Position numbers and translations under genes: made by a program | Origin: Gautieria morchelliformis | Lineage: Eukaryota > Basidiomycota > Agaricomycetes > Gomphales > Gomphaceae | Direction of reading: 5' to 3' | Length of the DNA stretch: 64,000 bases | Assembly (NCBI GenBank): GCA_015179125.1 | Contig: WHVA01000077.1 | Location: forward strand, 235,972 to 299,971 | Notes under the pieces: model-generated | Seen by the model: the letters and a program-made list of their open reading frames with translations, nothing else | Databases searched by the model: none | Told to the model about the DNA's origin: nothing | Shown here: piece by piece, positions 54,011 to 64,000 of the stretch | How the letters are laid out: each line of letters begins with the position of its first letter | Position numbering within the stretch: position 1 is the stretch's first letter

Positions 54011-54896
54011 CTAACAGCACGACCCCCATATAGCAGCCCCTATCCCGAGCGAAACGCCAGCGGATCCCACGACTGTCTTGCATAACCCACGTTTGGACTT
54101 CATTCCAGCAGCTTGCAATCTTGCAAACCAACTGCCTTTAGAAACTGCGGCACCCCAGATCTCCCTTTGTAGCCAGGCGGCAGCGGATCCTAAACGCTGC
54201 GTAAAAGAAGAAATGAACGGTAAAAATTTACACACCTTTCACAGGCCCTGAAGGCCCAAAGCCGAACAGCCTTAGCAGTGGTCGAAGAAGCCAGGCCTCG
54301 GGGATGAGCAGCGTAGCCCCAGTGAAAAGGATGATCTCCATCAACACTGGATGTTCATCTATTAACTGACCTAAGGAGCGTCGTTCATTCACAAAGGTAG
54401 GATTCATGAGTGTCATGGGTAGCTGCTCACCTGAGACGAACAGGACATTTTTTACATGGGGTTCAAATTCTTGGAAATGCAGTCTAGAGGTCTCCTCTGG
54501 GACCCCCCACAAGCCAGTGGTGTTGACAATAACATTTTCTACCTTCGACAGGGCGCTTGAGATCACCTTGTCTCGCTGTGCCTGGCGAGGCGTTTCGTCC
54601 CCCGGAAGAGGATGGGAAAACTCGGTCTTTAGCTCGTCAAGGATGGCGTTGAGCTCAGTAGCGAAAAGTTCTTCAAAATCGAGTCCGTCGCGCCCCAAGC
54701 GGTCTCCAAACTCTCGCGTGCTAGAGACCACCTTTGCCATCGCCACCTTAAACTCCTCAATTTTCTCCTTGGCAGACGTATATGTCGCAGACGCGTTTTC
54801 AAGCTGTTCGTCTGTGTAACGCTTCAAGTTATTTCCCAGTTTTGTAGCTTCGTTCCAGAAGTCAAACGCTTCAGGCATAAAGTATTGCTGCGCCAC
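54011..54896 (-). CDS. IFI6/ISG12-like (interferon-induced 6-16 family) membrane protein
   Basis: Two exons: 54896-54236 and 54189-54011, with a 46-bp GT-AG intron. The N-terminal about 130 residues are helical and charged (YTSAKEKIEEFKVAMAKV), a probable coiled coil. A hydrophobic segment (LMEIILFTGATLLIPEAWLL) follows. The C-terminal part matches the 6-16 family motif: FGFGPSGPVKG/SAAAWLQR, WGAAVSKGSWFARLQAAGM, then a Gly-rich hydrophobic end (VVGSAGVSLGIGAAIW). The motif is split by the intron. Animal members act at mitochondrial membranes; the role in fungi is unknown. The start at 54896 (MAQQYFMPEAFDFW) is the first Met of the frame. Confidence 0.75.
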
Positions 54897-56099
54897 GACT
54901 AGATACTGGCTGGGGGCAAACAGTGCTGGTAGGTGGCGATGTCTTTCGGTAAGTAGCCCATGGGGAGCGTCAAAGAACGTCGAAGATGCTTACATGCATG
55001 TTCGCCAAAGACTGTGTTGGGGAGCCTTCGTCAGTACCATACCCAAGCCTAGGGAGTGAAAGGAAACGTGCGAGAAGGCAACGCATTCAACCCCTCACTC
55101 CATGGCCGCGTGGTCTGAGGCACCATGAGTGCCAGTGCAACAGGTGCCGCCATGACGAAGGACATGGGTAGATACATCGTCTTCATGGCTCTTACACTTG
55201 CCCAACGTTGTGAGATCCTGAGGACTGAACGTAAACCTTACTTACTATTAGCTAAGGCGTCACCTCCAGCCTGAGGCGTCTGATGGTGGCAGTAACTCAG
55301 GTGGGCAATTTTCACTCCATTTCTGGTCATCGACCTTGACGATGACTATGCGCATCTATCATATCATGACGGCATGCATCAGAATCGCACTGAGCACAAC
55401 TCTCATTACAGTAGTAATTGCATCCTATCCTATTTCTCATCCAATTGCCGGTTTTATTCAGGTTCCTCATCGTGACCAGTCGAACTTGCACTTGTAATAG
55501 TTGTAATAATATTTTACCTTTTCATGTACGGAAGGAAATGAGGATGATCCCACCAGGGATCTATTTCAATGCATCGAGAGATGGGGCCCCATCCAACCGC
55601 TGCTTGTTAGAAAATCACCGCCTGCTTACTTATGCCATCGTTCATCGCCGATTTCCACTCCACGTCCTTGCTCACTTCCCCTTTTTCGTAGCAAGTCTGA
55701 GCTCGGTACTTGAACTTTAGCTGGCGAGGCACCTTCTGCCCCCGCCTGTGCCGCCTGGGATCGTCACAACCGCCCAACCTGCGCAACCTGCAAAAAAAGC
55801 GAGTACAACGGCTATAGTCAACCCAAGCACCCTAACCGCCTCAACCATCCGAACCCCCACGCCCTGTGGACATCAGCGGTCGGTTGGCGGCGCTGGAGAA
55901 TTCGGGGACCGTTTCGCCATTTCGTCCGCCGTGGTGTCTTGGCATTATCGCAAATCACGATCTATCCACACCTCATGCTACATGTGAACGCCGTGCTCAC
56001 AATAATAAAAGCCCTGGGTAGGGGCGCTCGTAGTGGCACATGTCATGTCTTCTCATTCCCACGTTCTCATCTCAGCTCCTTCGCACTCCCCATACCACC
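54897..56099. other. Intergenic, includes upstream regions of divergent genes
   Basis: The IFI6-like gene reads left and the receptor gene reads right, so this 1.2 kb is a shared upstream region. No credible gene is seen. Several short open frames have no domain resemblance and no supporting splice sites. Confidence 0.4.
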
Positions 56100-59000
56100 A
56101 TGACCCCTAACTCCTCAATGGACCACAATGAGCAGGTCGCCAACGCTTTTCCTTCATCCGGGCATGACGAAACGCCGCCGATCGTAGAACCGTCTTTGGT
56201 ACCCTCGAAGGTAAGCAAGGTTTATTCCAGGAGGCTAAAGAATCAACGGGATTGACTATCTAACGAATCTTCATGAATAGTTCATATTGCTGTCTACTTC
56301 TGGTCTTGCTGCAGTGAGCCCGGGCATCGAATCTACCCCCACGACGCAAACCGATGAGCATCGAAGTGCCGGGCTCAGGTTACTTTCACTCGGTAATGCT
56401 TGATACTTGTTATATGACACCTTCTGACTCCCTCAGCAGATGGCGGCGGCATCCGTGGCTTGTCCGAACTTATCATTCTACAAGAAATCATGCAAAGAAT
56501 CCAGCGCCAAGAAGGACGACCCACGGTGCCCCTTCCTTGCGAATATTTCGACTTAATCTGCGGGACGAGTACAGGCGGGTAAGTTGCTTGCTTAACGATC
56601 ACCGCCGCTCTCTAACGCGGTCCATGCAGGCTCATAGCACTTATGCTGGGCCGCCTCCGCCTCCCCGTAGATAAAGCGATAGAAGCCTATGGCAATTTCT
56701 CCTCAAAAGTGTTCTCGGAGAAGAAACCATTTTGGAAGGATGGAATATTCAAGGCTAGCAATATGGAGAAAGCTATTAAGGCGATCATACAGGAATCGAT
56801 TGGCGACCCTAATGCACGAATGCTCGATCCAAGGCCGAGCAGCGAAGTGTGCAAAACGTATGTTCACGTTGCCGCTCTTTCTTGACCTGATACATATCTG
56901 ATCGTGGCCCAGTTTCGTCTGCGCGATGCCCGCAAATAATATAAGCACACCCCGCCTCTTTCGCACGTACACCGTGGAAAGGAATGAATCATTCGACTGC
57001 ACTATCTGGGAGGCCGCTCGTGCTACGTCTGCCGCTCCTACTTTCTTCAAACGCATTTTCATCGGTACACCACCTCTAGATGAAGAATTTGTCGATGCCG
57101 GTCTGGGTTGTAACAACCCTGTCAAGCAAATCCTCAGGGAGGCGGAGCACATGTTTCCGCACCAACATATTGGTTGCGTCATAAGTATCGGGACGGGTCA
57201 TGTCCCCACAACCGGCCTACCAGCACCCAGTCTGTTCAACAGGGTTGTTCCTTTAGATGTAGCTGAGGTATTGAAGAAGATCACGACCGAGTGTGAAGCC
57301 ACAGCGGAGGAAACTGAATTCCGCTTCAGGTCTATTGCAAATGGTTACTTCCGATTCAATGTTGAACAAGGAATGCAAAATGTGACATTAGCGCAGTGGG
57401 AAAGGCTGAGAGACGTGAAGACACACACATTGCAGTATCTGCTGCAGGACAAAGTAGACAAGATGCTCACAGCGGCTGTCAAAGCTCTGAGAGAGCGGCA
57501 GGAAGTGATACCTGCCACACACCTCAGTGCGTACAACCTGCATTGCCTCGCAACTGATGATATATGTTTTATAATAGACAGCATTGGTGTCAGCACTCTC
57601 AGCAGGGAACCTGATAGAAGAGCACATTTTAAGACTTGCCCTCCACCAACAAGCAGGTTTACCGGAAGAGCTGATACCCTTATGCAACTGGAGGGATACT
57701 TCTTTGCAGACTGGTCATCTGACGAGCCGGAACAGCGCATCTTTGTCTTGTATGGGCTTGGTGGGGCTGGAAAAACACAGATTGCATTGAAATTCATTGA
57801 AAAGTCTTATCAACGGTGGGGTAGCTTACCTAGGTCTGTTATGTTTGGACTAACTTGTGTTATGTCCAGTTTTTGGAGAGTCTATTATGTTGACGCAAGT
57901 AGTGTGATCACTATTGAGTCTGGCCTTGAAGATATTGCTCAGGAAGAGGGTGTTGGTGAGACTGCCAAAGATGCTCTGCTCTGGCTTTATGGACAACACC
58001 AAAGGTGGTTGCTCTTCTTGGACAATGCTGATGACCACAACATAAAACTTCGAACATACTTCCCAAAGTGCAAGCATGGAAATATCATTCTGACAAGTCG
58101 CGATGTGGGATGTCGTGGGCATGCACCCAGCTCCAACTGTCATGTGTCAAGTATGAATGCTAAAGAAGCTATTCATTTGTTCTTTGTGTTCTCAGCAGTC
58201 AAAGATTCTGGAAAGAACCTTGGCTTGGCATATAGGGTTGTAGAAGAGCTTGGCCATCTTCCCCTGGCCATTGTACAAGCAGGTGCTTATATCTCAAAGG
58301 GATGCAGTCTTGATGCATACCTGAACATTCTCCAGAAGGATCGGGCTCAACTGATGAACAACCACTCAGCACAAATGCTGGATGATTATCCATGGGCAGT
58401 ATACGTGACATGGGAAATTAGCTTTAAGAAGCTAAGTCACATTGCAGCAACCCTGCTACACCTGTGTGCATTTTTACATTATAGGGGGATTTCTATCAGC
58501 ATCTTCCAAAAGGCTTCTGTCGGGGATCTAGATGGACCATTTGAGGATGCAAAAGTATTTCTGCATAACTTTCAAACCACAGATGGTGGCTGGAGTGATT
58601 TTAAATTTCTGGAGATCATTCATGAATTAGCTTCATACTCATTAATTAGTACTGATGAAGAAGACAGTACATTTTTTTTTCATCCACTAGTACATGTCTG
58701 GGCTCATGATTGCCTGGAGGTGGGAGAGCAGGAGAATAAGCAGGGCTGCACAATGCAGATATTAGCACTTTCTATCTCATATGAAGAGAGTAGAGAGGAG
58801 TATTCTTTTAGGAGATCTCTTCTGTCTCATATAAATGAGCTACATACAAAAGCTACAGATTCAAACATGGCAGAAAAATTTGCCAAAGTGTTCTGTGAAG
58901 CAGGGCGATGGAAGGATGCTGAGGAGCTGGAGGTTCAAGTGATGGAGGCAAGGAAGAGGGTCCTTGGAGAGGCGCACCCTGCCACCCTGACCACCATGGG

Positions 59001-59687
59001 CAACCTTGCCTCAACCTATTGGAATCAGGGCCGGTGGAATGATGCTGAAAAGCTGGAGGTTCAAGTGATGGAGGCAAGCAAGAGGGTCATTGGTGAGGAG
59101 TACCCTGCCACCCTGAACATCATGGGAAACCTTGCCTCAACCTATTGCAATCAGGGCCGGTGGAATGATGCTGAGGAGCTGGAGGTTCAAGTGATGGAGG
59201 CAAGGAAGAGGGTCCTTGGAGAGGAGCACCCTGCCACCCTGGCCACCATGGGCAACCTTGCCTCAACCTATTGCAATCAGGGCCGGTGGAAGGATGCTGA
59301 GGAGCTGGAGGTTCAAGTGATGGAGGCAAGGAAGAGGTCCTTGGAGAGGAGCACCCTGCCACCCTGACCACAATGGGCAACCTTGCCTCAACCTATTGCA
59401 ATCAGGGCCAGTGGAATGATGCTGAGGAGCTGGAGGTTCAAGTGATGGAGGCAAAGAAGAGGGTGCTTGGTGAGGAGCACCCTGCCACCCTGGCCGCCAT
59501 GGGAAACCTTGCCTCAACCTATCACAATCAGGGGCGGTGGAAGGATGCTGAGGAGCTGGAGGTTCCAGTGATGGAGGCAAGCAAGAGGGTGCTTGGTGAG
59601 GAGCATCCTGATACCCTGATCACCATGAGCAACCGTGCTTTAACCTATGGGGATCAGGGCCAGTGGAAGGATGCTGAGGAGCTGCAG

Positions 59688-60159
59688 TGTCAGGGGACAC
59701 GCTGTTTTCCATTTCCAGTTCCGACTCCATTTCCGACTCCGCTTCCGGTTCCGATTCCATCTCCGCCTCCGCTTTCGGAAATGATTCCGCTTCTGGGAGA
59801 ACTTCCACCAGTTCTGTTCGCTTTGCCAGTTCCACTCCAATTTCCGACTTCCACTCTCGGAACAGTTTCGGAAATCAAGCGACTCGCATAATAGGTGGCA
59901 TCAAGGGTCGATAAAGGGTCAGGGAGGTCAGGGGGATGCAGGGTTGATGGCGGGTGCCAAGTGTTGTCCCTGGCTACGCAGCGTAGTATAATACGGGCTC
60001 GCTGACATTGGGGGTCCTTAGACTTTTCTCTTTGGATTTCCCCTTGTCAGGTGAGAATCCCCTCTCTTGTATACTCTATTCATTTATACATACTTTGGAT
60101 TTCCCCTTGTCAGTTGTGTGGTAGTGTGATCTCCACAACCAGCCAGGGTTGCCATTACA
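59688..60159 (+). mobile_element. Solo LTR (family A) inside the TPR array
   Basis: This 472-bp LTR starts TGTCAGGGGACACGC and ends GGTTGCCATTACA, with perfect TGCAG duplications at 59683-59687 and 60160-60164. It is close in sequence to the family A LTR at 20079-20559. LTR plus duplication is 477 bp, a multiple of three, but stops inside the LTR (for example TAA at 59889) end the reading frame. A plus-strand open frame enters the array again from within the LTR (60051). Confidence 0.95.
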
Positions 60160-60420
60160 TGCAGGCTCAAGTGATGGAGGCAAGGAAGAGGGTCCTTGGA
60201 GAGGAGCACCCTGCCACCCTGACCACAATGGGCCACCTTGCCTCAACCTATCGCAATCAGGGCAGGTGGAAGGATGCTGAGGAGCTGGAGGTTCCAGTGA
60301 TGGAGGCAAGCAAGAGGGTGCTTGGTGAGGAGCATCCTGATACCCTGATCACCATGAGCAACCGTGCTTTAACCTATGGGGATCAGGGCCAGTGGAAGGA
60401 TGCTAAGGAGCTGGAGGTTC

Positions 60421-61932
60421 AAGTGATGGAGGCAAGGAAGAGGGTCCTTGGAGAGGAGCACCCTGCCACCCTGACCACAATGGGCAACCTTGCCTCAACC
60501 TATTGCAATCAGGGCCGGTGGAATGACGCTGAGGAGCTGGAGGTTCAAGTGATGGAGGCAAGGAAGAGGGTCCTTGGAGAGGAGCACCCTGCCACCCTGG
60601 CCACCATGGGAAACCTTGCCTCAACCTATCGCAATCAGGGCCGGTGGAAGGATGCTGAGGAGCTGGAGGTTCAAGTGATGGAGGCAAGGAAGAGGGTCCT
60701 TGGAGAGGAGCACCCTGCCACCCTGACCACAATGGGCAACCTTGCCTCAACCTATTGCAATCAGGGCCGGTGGAATGATGCTGAGGAGCTGGAGGTTCAA
60801 GTGATGGAGGCAAGGAAGAGGGTCCTTGGAGAGGAGCACCCTGCCACCCTGACCACCATGGGCAACCTTGCTTTAACCTATGGGGATCAGGGCCAGTGGA
60901 AGGATGCTGAGGAGCTGCAGTTTCAAGTGATGGAGGCAGGGAAGAGGGTCCTTGGAGAGGAGCACCCTGCCACCCTGACCACAATGGGCAACCTTGCCTC
61001 AACCTATTGCAATCAGGGCCGGTGGAATGACGCTGAGGAGCTGGAGGTTCAAGTGATGGAGGCAAGGAAGAGGGTCCTTGGAGAGGAGCACCCTGCCACC
61101 CTGGCCACCATGGGAAACCTTGCCTCAACCTATCGCAATCAGGGCCGGTGGAAGGATGCTGAGGAGCTGGAGGTTCAAGTGATGGAGGCAAGGAAGAGGG
61201 TCCTTGGAGAGGAGCACCCTGCCACCCTGACCACAATGGGCAACCTTGCCTCAACCTATTGCAATCAGGGCCGGTGGAATGACGCTGAGGAGCTGGAGGT
61301 TCAAGTGATGGAGGCAAGGAAGAGGGTCCTTGGAGAGGAGCACCCTGCCACCCTGGCCACCATGGGAAACCTTGCCTCAACCTATCGCAATCAGGGCCGG
61401 TGGAAGGATGCTGAGGAGCTGGAGGTTCAAGTGATGGAGGCAAGGAAGAGGGTCCTTGGAGAGGAGCACCCTGCCACCCTGACCACAATGGGCAACCTTG
61501 CCTCAACCTATTGCAATCAGGGCCGGTGGAATGATGCTGAGGAGCTGGAGGTTCAAGTGATGGAGGCAAGGAAGAGGGTCCTTGGAGAGGAGCACCCTGC
61601 CACCCTGACCACCATGGGCAACCTTGCTTTAACCTATGGGGATCAGGGCCAGTGGAAGGATGCTGAGGAGCTGCAGTTTCAAGTGATGGAGGCAGGGAAG
61701 AGGGTCCTTGGAGAGGAGCACCCTGCCACCCTGACCACAATGGGCAACCTTGCCTCAACCTATTGCAATCAGGGCCAGTGGAATGATGCTGAGGAGCTTG
61801 AGGTTCAAGTGATAGAAGCAAGGAAGAGGCTGCTTGGTGAGGAGCACCCTGCCACCCTGGCCACCATGGGAAACCTTGCCTCAACCTATCGCAATCACAG
61901 CCGGTGGAAGGATGCTAAGGAGCTGGAGGTTC
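60421..61932 (+). repeat. 756-bp higher-order duplication in the TPR array
   Basis: The segment at 60421-61176 (six 126-bp units) is repeated at 61177-61932. The unit order repeats, including the rarer units ending ALTYGDQ and beginning GQWKDAEELQFQVMEAGKR. Their start markers (CTTTAACCTATGGGG) lie at 60871 and 61627, exactly 756 bp apart. The copies differ at few bases, so the duplication is recent. Confidence 0.85.
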
Positions 61933-61971
61933 CAGTGATGGAGGCAAACAAGAGGGTGCTTGGTGAGGAGC

Positions 61972-62269
61972 TGTCAGGGTTCATGCATTTCCTTCCACAA
62001 GTTTCTATTTCCTTCCATGAGTTTCCGTTACCTTCCATCAGTTTCCATAACCTTCCGTCACCTTCCATCACCTTCCGTCACATTCCGTCACCTTCCGTAA
62101 CCTTCTACAAGTTTCCGTCTCCCCTATTATGTAAGCCTTGCCAGCGCTATAAGACTGTAGCCCATGTGGTGGCGTTTTCTCAGCTTGATCTCTGAGGATA
62201 CCCACTACACAGGCAAGTCCCCATGTATCTATCGTTGGTAGAGTTATAAACTGAGGATACCCACTACAC
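61972..62269 (+). repeat. Gypsy 5' LTR
   Basis: It starts TGTCAGGGTTCATG. The first part is a degenerate array of CCTTCCGTCA-like decamers (about 61987-62120). A 21-bp direct repeat CTGAGGATACCCACTACACA(G) occurs at 62192 and 62251. The LTR probably ends ...ACTACA(CA) at 62268-62270, followed by TTGGTCATTGTC as a possible primer-binding site. The exact 3' border is uncertain by a few bases. Confidence 0.7.
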
Positions 62270-62409
62270 AGTTGGTCATTGTCCTAGTATCGGCTCTTAT
62301 CTCCTTGAGTATCTTTGGTTGTGGCTTCGTCATTAGTGTTGCCCTCACAGAAGATCAAGCTCATAAGACGACCCCACACACTTTTCTTAACCAGCCTTCA
62401 TCTCAGCCT

Positions 62410-63624
62410 ATGGCAGACCAACTCCCAGACACATACTGGGACACCCTGGGTGACCATGGGCCATTTCTTCGAGGCCTCCTTTCCAGCCAAGCACAGCAGC
62501 TGCAGCAACTTCAACTGCAGAATCAGGAACTGCACAGTCAGATTGTTAACATTCACGACCACTTAGCCAATGCTGCCGCCAACGCTGCTGTTGCTGCTGC
62601 TCAAGCCCTTGCGCCCTCAGTACCTCACAGTGTCCCTCCATCTACTCGCTCTATCAAAGCAGCGGAACCGGAGAAGTTCAATGGAGACCGTGCAGAGACT
62701 GAAGGGTTTATCAGGTCTATCAGATTGTCCATCGCTGTCCAGCCGGCATCCTTCCCAGATGAACGCACAAAGATCCTATACGCTCTTTCCTTCATGACGG
62801 GAGGCTCTGCGGAGATATGGGCACACAACGAGACACAGGCTGTCATTGATGGCACCTCCTCTATATCCACTCTGGAGGGGTTCATTAAACGTGCGGAGGA
62901 GGCCTTTGGTGACCCAGATCGTGCCAGAACGGCTCACACTAAACTGCATGACCTTAGGATGGCGTCAGGAATGTTGGCAGATGAATACACGGCTCAATTT
63001 GAGATCCTGGCAGGCAGGACAGGCTTTAATGATGAGGCACTCGAGGATGCCTATGCTCGTGGCCTTCCAGCAGGTATCCTTGATAAGATCCACGCCGAGC
63101 CCTTTCTTCCATCCAACCTCAAAGCCTGGAAGGAAGCAGCCTGTCGGATTGACCGCAATCATCGCCGTCTGTTAGAGGTCAGGAAGGCACAGACACCTCA
63201 TGTCCCTAATCGCCCTCCTCCTGCCCGTCCACTCCACACTCCTGCTACGGCTCCTGTTGTCACAGCACCACCCAGTAATGCAACACCTATGGACATTGAC
63301 TCATCCCGCCGCCGCACCGAAACACGGACCTGCTACAACTGTAAGAGACCTGGTCACATTTCACCAGACTGTCCTGAACCTCGCAAGCCACGAATCCGCG
63401 CAAACCTCACGGAGGCGGACATTGCAGCAATTGTCTCTAAATCTGTGCAGCGGCGATGGAGGAACGCAAACAGAAGGGGGAAGCCCCTGTCCAAGATGAA
63501 GGAAAGGGTTTTTAGGCCAGTCAGTGGTGAAAGACATGCCCCGCTCGACAAATCGGTTTTCAGTTCTCGAAACATGTACAATAGGGATCACAGGCGATAT
63601 GATGCATCCTTCTCCTATCCCTGA
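62410..63624 (+). CDS. Gypsy Gag polyprotein
   Basis: ATG 62410 (MADQLPDTYWDTLGDHG) is preferred over an upstream in-frame ATG at 62272, which lies at the LTR/leader. A Gln-rich coiled coil (LQQLQLQNQELHSQI) and an Ala-rich stretch precede the capsid domain (KAAEPEKFNGDRAETEGFIR, ILYALSFMTGGSAEIWA, FKRAEEAFGDPDRA-type block, MLADEYTAQFEILAGRTGF). A CCHC knuckle follows (CYNCKRPGHISPDCP). The frame ends at TGA 63624 and overlaps the start of the pol frame. Gag packages the element RNA; this copy's frame is intact. Confidence 0.9.
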   Translation: MADQLPDTYWDTLGDHGPFLRGLLSSQAQQLQQLQLQNQELHSQIVNIHDHLANAAANAAVAAAQALAPSVPHSVPPSTRSIKAAEPEKFNGDRAETEGFIRSIRLSIAVQPASFPDERTKILYALSFMTGGSAEIWAHNETQAVIDGTSSISTLEGFIKRAEEAFGDPDRARTAHTKLHDLRMASGMLADEYTAQFEILAGRTGFNDEALEDAYARGLPAGILDKIHAEPFLPSNLKAWKEAACRIDRNHRRLLEVRKAQTPHVPNRPPPARPLHTPATAPVVTAPPSNATPMDIDSSRRRTETRTCYNCKRPGHISPDCPEPRKPRIRANLTEADIAAIVSKSVQRRWRNANRRGKPLSKMKERVFRPVSGERHAPLDKSVFSSRNMYNRDHRRYDASFSYP

Positions 63625-64000
63625 TCGAACTGAAACCAAACCAGCCATGCCAAAAACCCAACCCATCGCTCCAGTTGCTAATGCAAACCTTCCAGTCCCT
63701 CTATATGTCTGTACTGCTGACCTCCGCCGATGCACCAAAGTACCTCTCAAGGTCTACTCCGTTGACACAGGGCATCCACTTGCAATTGACTCCCTCCTTG
63801 ACAGTGGTGCTACAGGGATGTTCATCGATGGGGAGTTTGTAAGGGAACACAGACTTCGACCCATCCCCTACCCCGTGCCATCCCCGTCTACAATATTGAT
63901 GGTACCCCAAATGAGGCTGGCTCAATCAAGGAAGAAGTTGACCTCATTTGCACCTTTGGGGATCATACGGAACGTGCCACATTCTCCGTCACGAGCCTTG
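63599..64000 (+). pseudogene. Gypsy pol start (protease), partial and frame-disturbed
   Basis: The frame from ATG 63599 (MMHPSPIPDRTETKPAM) overlaps the end of gag. The aspartic protease motif is IDSLLDSGATGMFIDGEFV. After REHRLRPIP near 63865 the expected continuation (IPVYNIDGTPNEAGSIKEE) is in another frame, so a small insertion or deletion has occurred there. The rest of pol is outside the window. Confidence 0.8.

Larger units (their letters stand above)
56100..61971 (+). pseudogene. Patatin-NB-ARC-TPR NOD-like receptor, disrupted in the repeat region
   Basis: Exons 56100-56210, 56281-56392, 56440-56578, 56630-56857, 56913-57815 and 57870 onward all join in phase. Start MTPNSSMDHNEQVANAF. 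The patatin domain has SLDGGGIRGLS, GTSTGG (catalytic Ser, about residue 116) and DAGLGCNNPV (Asp dyad). NB-ARC: GLGGAGKTQIAL (P-loop, about residue 477), WLLFLDNAD (Walker B), NIILTSRD and GHLPLAIVQAGAYI (GLPL block). From about residue 835 come about 20 TPR/kinesin-light-chain-like 42-residue repeats. Such proteins are proposed fungal immune or self/non-self receptors: the patatin is the likely lipase effector, NB-ARC the switch and TPRs the ligand sensor. This copy has a 1-bp deletion near 59335, a solo LTR at 59688 and a gypsy insertion at 61972. Confidence 0.9.
58890..61971 (+). repeat. Array of about 20 near-identical 126-bp TPR units
   Basis: Each unit encodes GRWxDAEELEVQVMEARKR then VLGEEHPATLTTMGNLASTY-type residues. 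The leftmost units (58900-59150) are most diverged (AHPATL, EEYPATLNI, KLEVQVMEASKRVI). The units after the solo LTR are almost identical at the DNA level. Variation concentrates at a few positions: N or K in GRWN/KDA; C, R, H, W or G at the end of the unit (TYCNQ, TYRNQ, TYGDQ); T or A in TLT/ATM. Two partial units border the solo LTR. This is typical of repeats under concerted evolution with diversifying positions. Confidence 0.9.
61972..64000 (+). mobile_element. Ty3/gypsy retrotransposon entering from the TPR array (partial)
   Basis: The TPR unit stops in mid-codon context at ...GGTGAGGAGC and TGTCAGGGTTCATGC begins. A short LTR of about 297 bp is followed by a gag gene with a zinc knuckle and the start of pol (protease). 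The element runs off the right edge, so its 3' LTR and duplication are outside. Plus orientation, same as the receptor gene. Confidence 0.9.

Noticed and set aside
53669-54085. A 138-codon plus-strand frame.
   Set aside because: It partly overlaps the 3' exon of the IFI6-like gene on the other strand and has no recognisable domain.
60403-61884. A 493-codon open frame on the minus strand across the TPR array.
   Set aside because: It is the antisense shadow of near-identical coding repeats of 126 bp (a multiple of three), so absence of stops in one unit propagates through all units. The peptide is a simple repeat with no known domain.
58890-61971. Regular repeats that could be mistaken for a CRISPR array.
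   Set aside because: Units are directly adjacent 126-bp coding repeats without spacers, in a spliced eukaryotic gene.

Overview
The window looks like genomic DNA from an agaricomycete (mushroom-forming) basidiomycete. Genes are broken by many short GT-AG introns of about 46-70 bp. Several families are typical of that group: a FunK1 kinase, a Plavaka-type transposase, a patatin-NB-ARC-TPR receptor, a HAK/KUP potassium transporter and a DUF2855 protein. Roughly the left half and the right edge are transposon-dominated; the middle (about 31-55 kb) is ordinary genic DNA.

1-24.5 kb is a nested stack of mobile elements whose junctions can be read from target-site duplications. The oldest layer is a decayed minus-strand Ty3/gypsy element, now in five pieces (178-432, 9884-10478, 15737-16707, 17197-17567, 23855 to about 24490). 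It was hit by a 9.45-kb TA-flanked element with ~720-bp inverted ends (433-9883), a full Ty1/copia element with LTRs that read as identical (10479-15736), a solo LTR of the same copia family (16708-17196), and a non-LTR retrotransposon (17568-23854) that itself carries a solo LTR (20079-20559). Another LTR truncates the gypsy at the left edge. The 9.45-kb element holds a Tc1/mariner-like transposase, a FunK1 kinase and a SAM-like hypothetical gene, all damaged.

24.9-31 kb contains a broken Plavaka transposase, remnants of an unrecognised gene and two adjacent LTR remnants.

31-55 kb holds a small hypothetical gene, a phenylalanine ammonia-lyase-like relic, an intact-looking HAK/KUP potassium transporter, a C2H2 zinc-finger gene, a triplicated decayed SH3 segment, a large BEACH/WD40 gene, a DUF2855 gene and an IFI6/ISG12-like gene.

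56-64 kb is a patatin-NB-ARC-TPR NOD-like receptor gene. Its TPR repeats are almost identical 126-bp units with a 756-bp higher-order duplication. The copy is broken by a 1-bp deletion, a solo LTR with perfect duplications, and a gypsy element that runs off the window. The receptor locus and the cargo-bearing 9.45-kb element are the most interesting parts. All assignments come from reading the sequence; no database search was possible.
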